Notes: a model not told the origin generated them from the sequence alone. A DNA stretch of 64,000 nt from Lysobacter capsici (GCF_014779555.2 NZ_CP094357.1:3472001-3536000); one strand, 5' to 3'. Shown: positions 37,571 through 46,263, counted from the stretch's first letter. Numbers and translations: made by a program.

Positions 37571-38116
37571 ATGACCGAACCTTTCATCGGCCAGATCCAG
37601 ATTTTCGGCTTCAACTTCGCTCCACGCGGCTGGGCCGCCTGCAACGGCGCAACGCTGACGATCCAGCAGAACACCGCCTTGTTCGCCCTGCTGGGCACTC
37701 AGTACGGCGGCAACGGCCAGAGCACGTTCCAGTTGCCGAACTTCGCCAACCGCGCGGTCGACAGTGCCACGCTACCCACCACACCTCCCCCGCCTGGTCT
37801 GACTCAGCGCTCCATGGGCGAGACTTTCGGCTCCAACTCGGTCACCCTGACCACCCAGGAAATGCCGAGCCACACCCACGGCGTGAACATCTCCAACCAA
37901 CAGGTCGCCACCAAGAAAGCCGCTTCCCCCAGCGCCGGCAACGCGCTGGGCTCGCCCAACGCGAACGCGTTCGTAGCCGGCACCGCCGCCAACGCGCAAT
38001 TCTCGCCGACCCTGGTCCTGCCCACCGGCAACAACCAGCCGCACGAAAATCGTCAGCCCTATCTCGCGATGAACTTCTGCATCGCGCTGGAAGGCATCTT
38101 CCCCTCGTTCCCATAA
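37571..38116 (+). CDS. Phage tail collar domain protein 3
   Basis: 181 residues, the third member: MTEPFIGQIQIFGFNFAPRG, WAACNGATLTI, ALLGTQYGGNGQSTFQLPNF, MPSHTHGVNI and the end MNFCIALEGIFPSFP. The middle is again the least conserved. The gap from copy 2 is 63 bases; the next gene begins 3 bases after its stop, so all four genes are probably one transcript. Confidence 0.88.
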   Translation: MTEPFIGQIQIFGFNFAPRGWAACNGATLTIQQNTALFALLGTQYGGNGQSTFQLPNFANRAVDSATLPTTPPPPGLTQRSMGETFGSNSVTLTTQEMPSHTHGVNISNQQVATKKAASPSAGNALGSPNANAFVAGTAANAQFSPTLVLPTGNNQPHENRQPYLAMNFCIALEGIFPSFP

Positions 38117-38119
38117 ACC

Positions 38120-38680
38120 TTGCACGCAAACCCGACCACCGCGCCGCTGTCGTTCCCCGAGGAGCGCGGCGGCACGTTCGACCTTCCCGCGTCGCTATGG
38201 CGACGCGGGATCGGCCTGCGCGCGGCGCATAGCCAGGACATCGCCTGGCTGCGTCTGCTCTATCGGCAATTGCGCGGCGTCGAATTCGCGCCGATGGGCT
38301 GGCCCGAGCCGGCGCTGCATGCCTTTCTCGACCAGCAGTTCGCGCTGCAGCACATCCACTACACGCGCCACTATCAGGGCGTCGACTTCCTCATCATCGA
38401 ACGCGACGGCCAGCCGGTCGGACGCTTCTATCTGCAGACCAATCCGCCCGATCATCTGCTGGTCGACATCAGCCTGGGCGACGGCGCGCGCGGGCAAGGC
38501 ATCGGCACCGCGCTGATCGGATGGGCGCAGCAGCAGGCGCAGGCCGCGCGCTGCGGCATGCGCCTGCATGTCGAGCACGGCAATCAGGATGCGCTGCGCC
38601 TGTATCGCCGGCTGGGCTTCGGCGTGGTCGAGGCGATGCCGACGCATGCGCTGATGCGCTGGCGGCCGGAGTTCGGTTGA
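38120..38680 (+). CDS. GNAT family N-acetyltransferase
   Basis: 186 residues from a TTG start 3 bases after the third collar gene (no ATG is available until the fold has begun). The GNAT signature is the acetyl-CoA binding loop DGARGQGIGTALIGWAQQQA; the strand VDFLIIERDGQPVGRFYLQ and the end LYRRLGFGVVEAMPTH complete the fold. Its position directly behind the three collar proteins suggests it acetylates one of them or a related substrate, but this is context only. Confidence 0.82.
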   Translation: MHANPTTAPLSFPEERGGTFDLPASLWRRGIGLRAAHSQDIAWLRLLYRQLRGVEFAPMGWPEPALHAFLDQQFALQHIHYTRHYQGVDFLIIERDGQPVGRFYLQTNPPDHLLVDISLGDGARGQGIGTALIGWAQQQAQAARCGMRLHVEHGNQDALRLYRRLGFGVVEAMPTHALMRWRPEFG

Positions 38681-38996
38681 TTCGAACTGGCTCGATTGAG
38701 CCGGTTTGATTGAGCCGGCTTGATTCGGGCTGACTTGGTTGAACCCGGCTCGATTGAGTCGGGCTCGATTGAGTCGGGTTTAATCGAATCGGGCTTGATC
38801 CGGCGCGAGCGCCGCATCGTCAGCCGTGATCGCATTTCGATGGGCGGCCGGGGATGCATGCGCGCAGCTGCCGCGATTTTTTGCCCGTCATTCCCGCGAA
38901 GGCGGGAATCCAGGACTTCACCCAGGCATGACTGTGAAGTCTCTGGAGACTCGGCTCCGCCGAAGTAAAGCAACGCACGCCTTCGCATGAATGACG
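38680..38996. repeat. Imperfect tandem repeats and palindrome
   Basis: From 38680 to about 38805 a 13-18 base word with the core GATTGAGTCGGG (or GATTGAGCCGG) recurs about eight times. GTCATTCCCGCGAAGGCGGG at 38886 is one arm of the dispersed palindrome family; a degenerate partner lies near 38980. No gene is seen here. Confidence 0.7.
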
Positions 38997-39039
38997 AGCA
39001 AGCAACGAGTCGCCGCGCGCGCCGCTCGACGCAAATCGA

Positions 39040-39330
39040 TCAGTTGAAAATCGCCTGATACAAAAACCCCTCGCGCTCGCGCGCGACCGGAACCAGGAAA
39101 ATACCGACCTCGCCGATCGACGCATGCCGCATGACATAGGTCTGCTGCGGAAACAGGAACGCCGAGGCATTGCGGAACAGCAGCGAGAACGGCGCCCGCA
39201 CCGCCTGCTGCGGCTGCGTGCTCAGCGCGCGCGCTTCGACCAGCACGAACGGTACTTCGCCGTCGTTGAGCACGGCCGAGTAGGTCTCGTTTACGTGCGA
39301 GCTGAAGTGATCGAGCGTCAACAGTTCCAT
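39040..39330 (-). CDS. DUF6916-like small protein
   Basis: 96 residues: MELLTLDHFSSHVNETYSAV, VPFVLVEARALS, RAPFSLLFRNASAFLFPQQT, YVMRHASIGEVGIFLVPVAR and YQAIFN at the end. The strand pattern and F-S-L-L-F-R, G-x-x-x-F-L-V-P-V, Y-x-A-I-F-N resemble DUF6916. I recall such genes beside tail-collar genes in related bacteria, which would tie it to the preceding operon, but it is transcribed the other way. Confidence 0.7.
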   Translation of the reverse strand: MELLTLDHFSSHVNETYSAVLNDGEVPFVLVEARALSTQPQQAVRAPFSLLFRNASAFLFPQQTYVMRHASIGEVGIFLVPVAREREGFLYQAIFN

Positions 39331-40031
39331 CGCGGGGCCTCCCCAAGCCGAGGACGCATCGTCGTCGCGCGCGGCCTGCGATGCAAGCCCCATGACAGGT
39401 TTTTTGCACGAATGCGTGGCGGATGGACGTTCCATCCGGCCCGAACGGGGCCACGACCGGCGGCGAGGCGATCGGTTCGATCTGTCCGGGACCGGGACGA
39501 CGCGGCCGTCCCACTGTGATCGCCCGGCAATGCGCAAACCGCGGCAACCAACACCGCACACCATCGCCGGCTCCGGCCGCCCCGCCGCAAGCCCAGTTGC
39601 GGCGGGACAACGGCCGGAGCCGCCAACAGCGCGGGCTTCCCTGCCCGCTTCGGCTTTCATCACTGACGGAGATGAAAGGCGTCCAAACCTTGCGTGGCGC
39701 CATGAGGCGTCACCTGACCCGCATGGCGGTCCGTGCCGGCCGCGGCGCCCGCCTGGCGAAACGCCGGCGAACGCCGCGAACCGGTCGACACCGGGGATCG
39801 CGCAATCCCGTCCCGGACGGCGCACGTCGCGCCGGCCCGATCGGCCAGGCCATCACCACGACGAGATGGCCGGCGGACCGGCCGCGCCATGCGCGCGGTC
39901 CGATCCGGGTACTGCGTATCGGCGCGCGCCTGTGCGCGGCCGTCCCCTACCCCTTTCCGAGGGGTACCGGTAGCGTCGCCGCGATCCGTGCGGCGACGGT
40001 GAAACCTGCGGCACGAGCCGCGTCGGGCGGG
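39331..40031. other. Gene-free gap in Ig/collar locus
   Basis: 700 bases where the open frames on both strands have arginine/proline-rich, non-protein-like composition. Two hairpins stand out: CTTTCATC / GATGAAAG at about 39654-39678, and TACCCCT / AGGGGTA at 39948-39966. The second lies just past the end of the following minus-strand gene. Confidence 0.45.
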
Positions 40032-40583
40032 TTACAAAACGGCGGCCGCGGTCGCCGGCAGCACGCGGTCGCGGATCGCGGTCACCGCCACCACCGCTTC
40101 GGCGCTGTCCTGACCGGACTGCACGCGATAGGTGTAGGTGTCGACGCCTTCGAAGCCCGGATCGGGGATGTAGGTCGCACGACCGTCCCGAATCCGCACT
40201 TCGCCGTGCCGCGGCGCCTGCGCCAGGCTGTAATGCATGGCCGCGCCGTTGCCGATCGAGCCGCGCAAGGCGACGGTCGACGCGGCGCCGTCCAGGCTGT
40301 GGGTGACCAGATCGGCCGCGGCGAGCGGCTCGTAACGGCGCAGGCCCTGGATGTCGTTCTGGATCGACCGCGCCAGCGCCTGACGCCCGCGCTCGGGCGC
40401 GACCGCCTGTTCGAAACGCAAGCGCGCCTGGTGGTGCGGCGAAATCTCCTGGATCGAAGATCGCAGCGGCTGCGAAGCCGGACTGCGAGTCTGGCTCACG
40501 TTCGGGGCACCGGACGCACCGACGGCGGACGCGATCAGCGCCAGACTCAGTACGAGGGGCCCCTGGATACTCTTGTACGGCAT
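40032..40583 (-). CDS. Small exported protein with one Ig/cadherin-like module
   Basis: 183 residues from the ATG at 40583 (GGAG 6 bases before it). A signal peptide (IQGPLVLSLALIASAVGASG) precedes a low-complexity helical stretch and a C-terminal module HYSLAQAPRHGEVRIRDGRA, YIPDPGFEGVDTYTYRVQSG, which has the same HG, YTP, GYAG-D-FTYT pattern as the cadherin/Big-like modules of the giant autotransporter. It is probably secreted or periplasmic and may bind or join that surface system. Confidence 0.75.
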   Translation of the reverse strand: MPYKSIQGPLVLSLALIASAVGASGAPNVSQTRSPASQPLRSSIQEISPHHQARLRFEQAVAPERGRQALARSIQNDIQGLRRYEPLAAADLVTHSLDGAASTVALRGSIGNGAAMHYSLAQAPRHGEVRIRDGRATYIPDPGFEGVDTYTYRVQSGQDSAEAVVAVTAIRDRVLPATAAAVL

Positions 40584-41345
40584 GCCAACTCCTTCTGGGT
40601 TGCAACGATGGGGGATGTTCCGGATCGCGCGTCCTTGCGCCGCATCGCTTGCGCGATGCGAGCGAGCTCGCGATTGCCGAACTGTTGCTCGGCGGGTTCT
40701 TGAGGGGCGGGCTCTGCCGGGTTCCGGACCCGGTGCGACGTCCTGTCGCCACCGGGAAAACATGATCCCATCCGGGTGTCGCACAGACCGAGATTGGGCC
40801 GCCGCGCGAGCGCGAAAATCGCCTTCGTGACGGCTTTTCGATGGGCGTCACAGCGTCGTCGTCGACGCGATCGATCAGCGGCGAAAAGCGCGCGCGGATC
40901 GACAGTGAAAACACCACGCGGCGACGGCGAACAAGCAAGCGTTGTTCGCGAAATTCATGCAATGCGATGCGCTGTCGCGCTGGCGCGAATCGCGTGGTGT
41001 CGACCGGATCGGTGGCGGCGACCCGGCGAGAATAAACGCGGTTCGCCGCATGCCCGGATCGAGGCCCGCGTGCGGGTCTGAAACTGCGCGGCCAATGATG
41101 CGTTCAAGCGCTCGGATGCGCTCGCCGAACGCGGGGCTTGACGGCGCGAAAAACCGCGCCGACCCGTCAGGAAACCTGGGCCGGCAGGCCATGCGCAGTG
41201 AGGCGACGCCGGAAATCGAATCGATTGCTCAAGCAAGCGAGCGTTTCAGCTGCCCGCGGCGTACGCGGCAGACGATTCCTCTCCGCCGATCGCGACCGCG
41301 GCGCCGAAACGGCGCCGCGGTGGCTTCAACTCAGTACCTGTCGCC
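40584..41345. other. Intergenic region upstream of the Ig-module gene
   Basis: 760 bases. Open frames are present but have biased composition (Arg/Ala/Pro) and no ribosome sites. Nothing supportable was found. Confidence 0.4.
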
Positions 41346-41855
41346 TCAGTACTTGCCCATGTAATCTCGCTTGCCGATGTTGACGCCGTTGCCGCGCAAG
41401 ATCGCGTAGGTGGTGGTGACGTGGAAGAAGAACTGCGGCAGGCCGTAATGGACGAGGTAATCGGCGCCGCCGAAACGGCGTTCCTTCGGGGTGCCCGGGC
41501 GCAGCACGATCTCGCGGTCCTGCGCGCCTTCGAACAGCGCCGGTTCCAGGCTGCCGACGAAGTCGAGGGTCTTGGCGATCAGCGCCTGCAGTTCGGCGAA
41601 GCTGCGCTCGCTGTCGTCGTACACCGGCACTTCGACGTCGGCCAGACGCGCGCTGATGCCCTTGGCGAAGTCGCAGGCGATCTGGACCTGGCGCAGCAGC
41701 GGGAACATGTCGGGGAACAGACGCGCCTGCAGGTAGGCGTCGGGGTCGATCTTGTGTTCGCCGGCGTGGGCTTCGGTCTTGGCGAGGATCTCGGCGAGGC
41801 TGCCGAGCAACTGCTTGAGCACCGGTACGCTGGCGGAGTACATCGAAAGGGTCAT
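41346..41855 (-). CDS. DUF1993 family protein
   Basis: 169 residues starting MTLSMYSASVPVLKQLLGSL. The pattern ARLFPDMFPLLRQVQIACDF, SFAELQALIAKTLDFV and the end PQFFFHVTTTYAILRGNGVN IGKRDY-like is typical of DUF1993, which is related to the DinB/YfiT four-helix proteins. No metal-binding triad is obvious. Function unknown. Confidence 0.85.
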   Translation of the reverse strand: MTLSMYSASVPVLKQLLGSLAEILAKTEAHAGEHKIDPDAYLQARLFPDMFPLLRQVQIACDFAKGISARLADVEVPVYDDSERSFAELQALIAKTLDFVGSLEPALFEGAQDREIVLRPGTPKERRFGGADYLVHYGLPQFFFHVTTTYAILRGNGVNIGKRDYMGKY

Positions 41856-41997
41856 GGCGATTTCGTCGTGCGGAGGGAAGCGCTCATGGTACGCCACGCG
41901 ACTCGATCGCGACGGCGATAGCGACGCGTTATCCAGGCGCGCAACGGGCAGCACCCGCTTTTCGCGAGCACTCGGATCAAAGCAGCACGCGAGGTGT

Positions 41998-42483
41998 CTA
42001 TTCCGCGCGCTTACCCCCACGCCGCGGCTTGGCCTGCTGCAACGCCGCCGCCCAACGCTGCGCGCCCGAGCCCTGCTCGCCCCAGGTGTCGTCCGGATTG
42101 GCCAGGCGGCAACGATCGATCGACAGACAACCGCAACCGATGCACTGGTCCAGGGTGTCGCGCATCAGGCTCAGGTTGGCGATGCGTTGTTCGAGTTCGT
42201 CCTTCCACGCCGCCGACAGGCGCACCCAGTCCGCGCGCGTGGGCGCGCGCGATCCGGGCAAGGTGTCGAGCGCTTCGCGAATCGTCGCCAGCGGCATGCC
42301 CACGCGCTGGGCGACGCGGATGACCGCGATCCGGCGCAAGGTGTCGCGGCTGTAGCGGCGCTGGTTGCCGGCGGTGCGCAGGCTGTGGATCAGGCCCTTG
42401 GCCTCGTAGAAATGCAGGGCCGATACCGCCACGCCGGAGCGTTCGGCCACCTGGCCGACGGTGAGTTCCATGTTCATGCGCAT
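41998..42483 (-). CDS. soxR: SoxR redox-sensing MerR-family regulator
   Basis: 161 residues. The N-terminal MerR helix-turn-helix is LTVGQVAERSGVAVSALHFY; a dimer helix follows and the [2Fe-2S] ligands are C114, C117, C119 and C125 in QCIGCGCLSIDRC, the exact SoxR spacing. Oxidation of the cluster by redox-cycling drugs or superoxide switches on the target promoter. It is divergent from the quinone reductase, with the box between them. The start may be ATG 42483, 42477 or 42471. Confidence 0.95.
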   Translation of the reverse strand: MRMNMELTVGQVAERSGVAVSALHFYEAKGLIHSLRTAGNQRRYSRDTLRRIAVIRVAQRVGMPLATIREALDTLPGSRAPTRADWVRLSAAWKDELEQRIANLSLMRDTLDQCIGCGCLSIDRCRLANPDDTWGEQGSGAQRWAAALQQAKPRRGGKRAE

Positions 42484-42495
42484 CCGCCCGGGGGG

Positions 42496-42526
42496 TTGAC
42501 CTTAACCAATGTTGAGGTTTTATCGT
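42496..42526 (+). promoter_or_regulatory. SoxR-controlled promoter with SoxR box
   Basis: A -35 TTGACC at 42496-42501 and a -10 TATCGT at 42521-42526 are 19 bases apart, the over-long spacer that MerR-family activators require. Centred in the spacer, CCTTAACCAATGTTGAGG at 42500-42517 is an 18 bp near-palindrome matching the E. coli SoxR box (CCTCAA..TTGAGG). It drives the quinone reductase gene at 42555. Confidence 0.85.
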
Positions 42527-42554
42527 GCGCTTCGACCTCTTTCGACGTCAAGCC

Positions 42555-43565
42555 ATGGCCACCCCGCACGCCGATCCACGTCCACCCGATGCTTCCGCGC
42601 ACGCCGCCCGCGTCAAGGCGGTGGTCTTCGATCGTTACGGCGCGCCCGAAGTGCTGCATGCGATCGAATTGCCGATGCCGCAGGCCGGTCCCGGCGAGAT
42701 CAGGGTGCGGGTGCGCGCGGCCGGGGTGCGGCCCAGCGACATCGCCGCGCGCAGCGGTCTGGGCCGCGACAGCGAATCGGGCGAAGACGGCCGACCGGCG
42801 TTTCCGCGCCGCCTGGGCAACGAATTCGCCGGTGTCGTCGATCAGGTCGGCGCCGGAGTCGATGCGTTCGCGCCCGGCGACGAAGTGATGGGCTGGGCGG
42901 TGGCGATGAGTTACGCCGAGGTCCTGACCGTGCCCGCCGAACAGGTCGTGCACAAACCGGTCACAATGAGTTGGGCGGTGGCCGGCGCGTTGCCCTCGAC
43001 CGGCCAGACCGCGCACGCGGCGCTGTGCGATCTGCGCCTGCGACGCGGCGAGCGCGTGCTGATCCATGGCGCGGCCAGCGGCATCGGCAGCGTCGCGGTG
43101 CAGTTGGCGCGCGCCTGGGGCCTGCGGGTGATCGGCAGCGCCGCGGCGGGCGATCACGACTACCTGCGCGCGCTCGGCGCGCAACCGATCGACGACGACC
43201 ACCGCGGCATCGCGCAGGCGCGGGTGCTGGCGCCCGACGGCGTGGATGCGGTGTTCGATGCGCTCGGCGTCGATCGCTTCGACGACTGGCTCGCGCTGTG
43301 CGGCGATCCGGCCCGCATCGCGACCCTGTGCGATTCGCCGCGCGCGCATCGCCTCGGCCTGCGGACCGTACGCAGCCGACGCAGCCGCGCGCGCCTGGCC
43401 GAACTGGTCGCGATGCACGAACGCCATGGCCTGCTGGTGCATGTGCGCGAGATGTTTCCGTTGACCCGCGCCGCCGAAGCGCATCGCGCGGTCGAGCGCG
43501 GGCCGGGGCGCGGCAAGGTCGTGCTGATGGTGTACGCGCCGTTGACGCTGAGGTTCTGCGCATGA
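42555..43565 (+). CDS. Quinone oxidoreductase-like NADPH reductase
   Basis: 336 residues, a zinc-free medium-chain dehydrogenase of the quinone oxidoreductase type: VVFDRYGAPEVLHAIELPMP, then AGVRPSDIAARSGLG, a GxGxxG-like ERVLIHGAASGIGSVAVQLA nucleotide site, and TRAAEAHRAVERGPGRGKVV at the end. The start is the ATG at 42555, because 42525 lies in the -10 element. It is probably controlled by SoxR and reduces quinones or redox-cycling compounds. Confidence 0.88.
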   Translation: MATPHADPRPPDASAHAARVKAVVFDRYGAPEVLHAIELPMPQAGPGEIRVRVRAAGVRPSDIAARSGLGRDSESGEDGRPAFPRRLGNEFAGVVDQVGAGVDAFAPGDEVMGWAVAMSYAEVLTVPAEQVVHKPVTMSWAVAGALPSTGQTAHAALCDLRLRRGERVLIHGAASGIGSVAVQLARAWGLRVIGSAAAGDHDYLRALGAQPIDDDHRGIAQARVLAPDGVDAVFDALGVDRFDDWLALCGDPARIATLCDSPRAHRLGLRTVRSRRSRARLAELVAMHERHGLLVHVREMFPLTRAAEAHRAVERGPGRGKVVLMVYAPLTLRFCA

Positions 43566-43588
43566 ACATGGTGATCATCGCCGTATCG

Positions 43589-43689
43589 CGCTCGACCGCG
43601 GAAGGCGCTCCAGCCCCGATGTCCGACGAACAACTGCTGGCTAGGCGGAGCGGTCGCATCGGGTCTGGAGCGTCTTCCGCGGTCGAGCG
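43589..43689. repeat. Long inverted repeat between reductase and MFS genes
   Basis: The 33 bases at 43589-43621 (starting CGCTCGACCGCGGAAG) and 43657-43689 (ending CTTCCGCGGTCGAGCG) are inverted copies with about two differences, around a 35 base loop. It can form a very stable RNA hairpin. No T-run follows, so it is not a plain terminator. Confidence 0.85.
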
Positions 43690-43745
43690 TCTGGCGACGA
43701 CAGCCGTATTTGCCCGATCGGGCGGCAACGGCTGAGGCCGTCGGC

Positions 43746-45344
43746 ATGGAAACCACCCGGCTCATGATGGCGGACCGTCCGACGCCGGCCGGCGATGCGG
43801 ACATGCGCGCGTCCGAATCCAGCCGCGTCGGGGCGGGTGCTCCGTCCAGTCACGATTTCGCGCAGGAGTTATGCGCGCAAGAGTCCGCGGCCACCAATCC
43901 ATCCTTGCAGGAAAACCGCTCCATCAAACACTCCGCCGAAAACGCAAACGATCGCGAGCTCTCGAACACCGAGGCCAACACGGCCGACACCGCTGACAGC
44001 CTGTTCGCGCCGCGCTATCGCGGCCTGAGCCTCGGCGCCGTGGCCCTGGTCGCGCTGGTCGCGTTCGAAGCACTGGCCGTGACCACCGCGATGCCGACCG
44101 TCGCGCGCGCGCTCGACGGCTTGCCGCTGTACGCGCTCGCGTTCGGCGGCACCCTCGCCGCCAGCGTGGTCGGCATGGTCGCCGCCGGGCGCTGGGCCGA
44201 TGCGCGCGGTCCGGCCGCGCCGCTGCGCCACGGCATCGCCTGGTTCGCGCTGGGCTTGATTCTCGCCGGGCTGGCGCCGTCGATGCTCGCGCTGATCGCC
44301 GGCCGCGTGGTCCAGGGCTTCGGCGGCGGATTGATCTCGGTCGCGCTGTACGTGGTGGTCGGCCGGGTCTATCCGGTCGCGCTGCGGGTCAAGGTATTCG
44401 TCGCGTTCGCCGCGGCCTGGGCGGTGCCGGCGGTGGTCGGCCCGGCGATCAGCGGCGCGATCGTCGAACACCTCGGCTGGCGCTGGGTGTTCCTGTCGGT
44501 ACCGGTGGTGGCCTTGGTCGCGGCCTGGCTGGTGCTGCCGTCGCTGCGCGGGCTCGGCCCGTCTGCGCCTCGCGAAGCGACGCACAGCGCCGGCCAGCAA
44601 CGCACCCGGCTGCTGTGGGCGCTGCTGACCACCGCCAGCCTGCTCGCGCTGCATTACGGCGGCCAGCAACGCGGCTGGCCCGCGCTTGCGTGGCTGGCGC
44701 CGGCGATCGCGCTGCTCGGCTGGGCCGCCTCGCGGCTGCTGCCGGTCGGCGCGCTGCGCGCGGCGCGCGGCCTGCCGGCCGTGGTCTCGCTGCGCGGCAT
44801 CGCCGCGGGCGGGTTCTTTCTCAGCGAAGCCTACATCCCGCTGCTGTTGTCGCAGGAACGCGGGCTGTCGCCGACCTGGGCCGGGCTGGTGCTCACCCTC
44901 GGCGCGATCGGCTGGTCGACCGGTTCGTGGTATCGCGGCCGCAGCAGCGATACGGGCGCGCCGCAGCGGTTCCTGCAGGCCGGTATGGCGATGCTCGCGC
45001 TCGGCGTGATCGCGATCGCCGCCTTGATCTGGCCGCACACCCCGCTCGCGCTCGGCGTCGCCGGCTGGGTGCTGTCCGGGCTCGGCATGGGCCTGATCTA
45101 TCCGACCTTGTCGGTGCTGATGCTGGAACTGTCGCCGCCCGAGCAACAGGGCGTGAACTCCTCGGCGCTGCACCTGGGCGATGCGATCTACACCGCGACC
45201 GCGTTGGCGGTCGGCGGTTCGCTGTTCGCCGCGTTGCTGGGCCGTTCGCACACGCTGGCCTATCTGTGCGGCTTCGCGATCGCTTTCGCGCTGGCGTTGC
45301 TCGGGTTGGTGCTGGCGACGCGGGTGCGGGTCGATGCGGCTTGA
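43746..45344 (+). CDS. MFS efflux transporter (multidrug type)
   Basis: About 532 residues. The first 85 or so residues are polar and unrelated to the family; then 14 or so membrane segments of the DHA type begin at RGLSLGAVALVALVAFEALA with VTTAMPTVARAL. Later landmarks are GRVVQGFGGGLISVALYVVV and GLGMGLIYPTLSVLML. Several in-frame ATGs (43746, 43764, 43803) make the start uncertain. As the next gene after a SoxR-controlled reductase it fits the typical redox-drug export role, as in non-enteric SoxR regulons. Confidence 0.88.
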   Translation: METTRLMMADRPTPAGDADMRASESSRVGAGAPSSHDFAQELCAQESAATNPSLQENRSIKHSAENANDRELSNTEANTADTADSLFAPRYRGLSLGAVALVALVAFEALAVTTAMPTVARALDGLPLYALAFGGTLAASVVGMVAAGRWADARGPAAPLRHGIAWFALGLILAGLAPSMLALIAGRVVQGFGGGLISVALYVVVGRVYPVALRVKVFVAFAAAWAVPAVVGPAISGAIVEHLGWRWVFLSVPVVALVAAWLVLPSLRGLGPSAPREATHSAGQQRTRLLWALLTTASLLALHYGGQQRGWPALAWLAPAIALLGWAASRLLPVGALRAARGLPAVVSLRGIAAGGFFLSEAYIPLLLSQERGLSPTWAGLVLTLGAIGWSTGSWYRGRSSDTGAPQRFLQAGMAMLALGVIAIAALIWPHTPLALGVAGWVLSGLGMGLIYPTLSVLMLELSPPEQQGVNSSALHLGDAIYTATALAVGGSLFAALLGRSHTLAYLCGFAIAFALALLGLVLATRVRVDAA

Positions 45345-45381
45345 GATGGGTCGCGGGTCTTGAGGTTGATGAAGTTGTATT

Positions 45382-45436
45382 CCGCGGTCGCGGCTTGTGC
45401 TCCAAGGAAGTCCAGCAGGACGCCGCTCCTACAGGT
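45382..45436. repeat. Relic half of the CTGTAGGAGCGGCG hairpin family
   Basis: CCGCGGTCGCGGCT then, after about 26 inserted bases, CGCCGCTCCTACAGG match the 3' half of the hairpin unit found in the arrays at 1141 and 60046. Confidence 0.7.
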
Positions 45437-45468
45437 AGGCATGTCGCTTTTGCTTGGGCTTGAAGTCT

Positions 45469-46020
45469 CGCAGTTCATCCAGCGCTGCGAGGCCACTGAC
45501 TCGCGTTAGAAAAAGCACACCCGAAGGGCGGCGCACATGGATGTGCGCCGTGCGCCACCGGGACAGGATGTCCCGTGTGGCGCATGCCCGCGTCTGCTCC
45601 GCACTTGCGGGCACTTGATTCACAAAAAAGCATTTTTCTTTGGTTACCTTTCTTTTGTTGCTTTAGACAAAAGAAAGTGACCCGCCGCTTCAGCGGCGGA
45701 ACGCTTTTGATCCTGCTTGCAGCTTTAAAGGCTTCGAAGCTTTGAAGCTCTAGAACTTTTGAAGCCAAAGGCAAGATCAACAGCTTTCGTCCGCAAGCGG
45801 CCGAGTTACTTTCTTTTGTCAAAAGCGACAAAAGAAAGGTAACCAAAGAAAAACGCTTTTCTTTGAATCAAAGGCCCGCAAGTGCGGAGCAGACGCAGGC
45901 ATGCGCCACGCGGGACATCCATGTCCCGGTGGCGCACGGCGTGCATCCTGCACGCCGCCCTTCGGGTGTGCTTTTGCTAACGCGAGTTCGATGCTTCGCA
46001 GCGCTGGATGAACTGCGCGA
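45469..46020. repeat. Large inverted repeat, arms about 215 bp
   Basis: Left arm 45469-45681 (CGCAGTTCATCCAGCGCTGC onwards) and right arm 45804-46020 (ending GCAGCGCTGGATGAACTGCG) are inverted copies with a 122 base centre. Both arms contain a CTTTGGTTACCTTTCTTTTG block, and the same predicted peptide (RACATRDI..., ALDELRDF...) can be read outward from each arm; these frames are almost surely not genes. No transposase, target-site duplication or flanking gene was seen. It is probably a dispersed non-autonomous element. Confidence 0.85.
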
Positions 46021-46263
46021 CTTCTGGCTCGAGCTGAAGCTCATGCCAAAGCTAGAGCTAAAAGCCAACGAAAGTAATTCGCTGCTTGCTGCTCCGCGCA
46101 GGCATGGGCGGCTCCGCGTTCGCCGCGTCGGAAAGGCGTCCCCCGCCACGATCGAAGCGGCCACGCCCGCCGCGCGCAAGAACGACTCGGCCAAAGGCGA
46201 TCCCGCCAACGGCCGCTGCGCCCTCGGTATGCGGGACTTTTCGCCCTCGCCTCGCCCGCTCAG

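Noticed and set aside
36369-38116. Collar proteins as part of a prophage
   Set aside because: No other phage gene (capsid, terminase, integrase, lysis) is near, and neighbours are ordinary bacterial genes.
39331-40031. Open frames over the gap next to the DUF6916-like gene
   Set aside because: Compositions are Arg/Pro/Ala-rich with no ribosome sites or family motifs.
40942-41364. A 140-residue frame between the Ig-module gene and DUF1993
   Set aside because: It has no ribosome site, a skewed composition and no recognisable features.
42525-42554. GTG start for the quinone reductase
   Set aside because: It falls in the -10 element of the SoxR-type promoter, so translation more likely starts at 42555.
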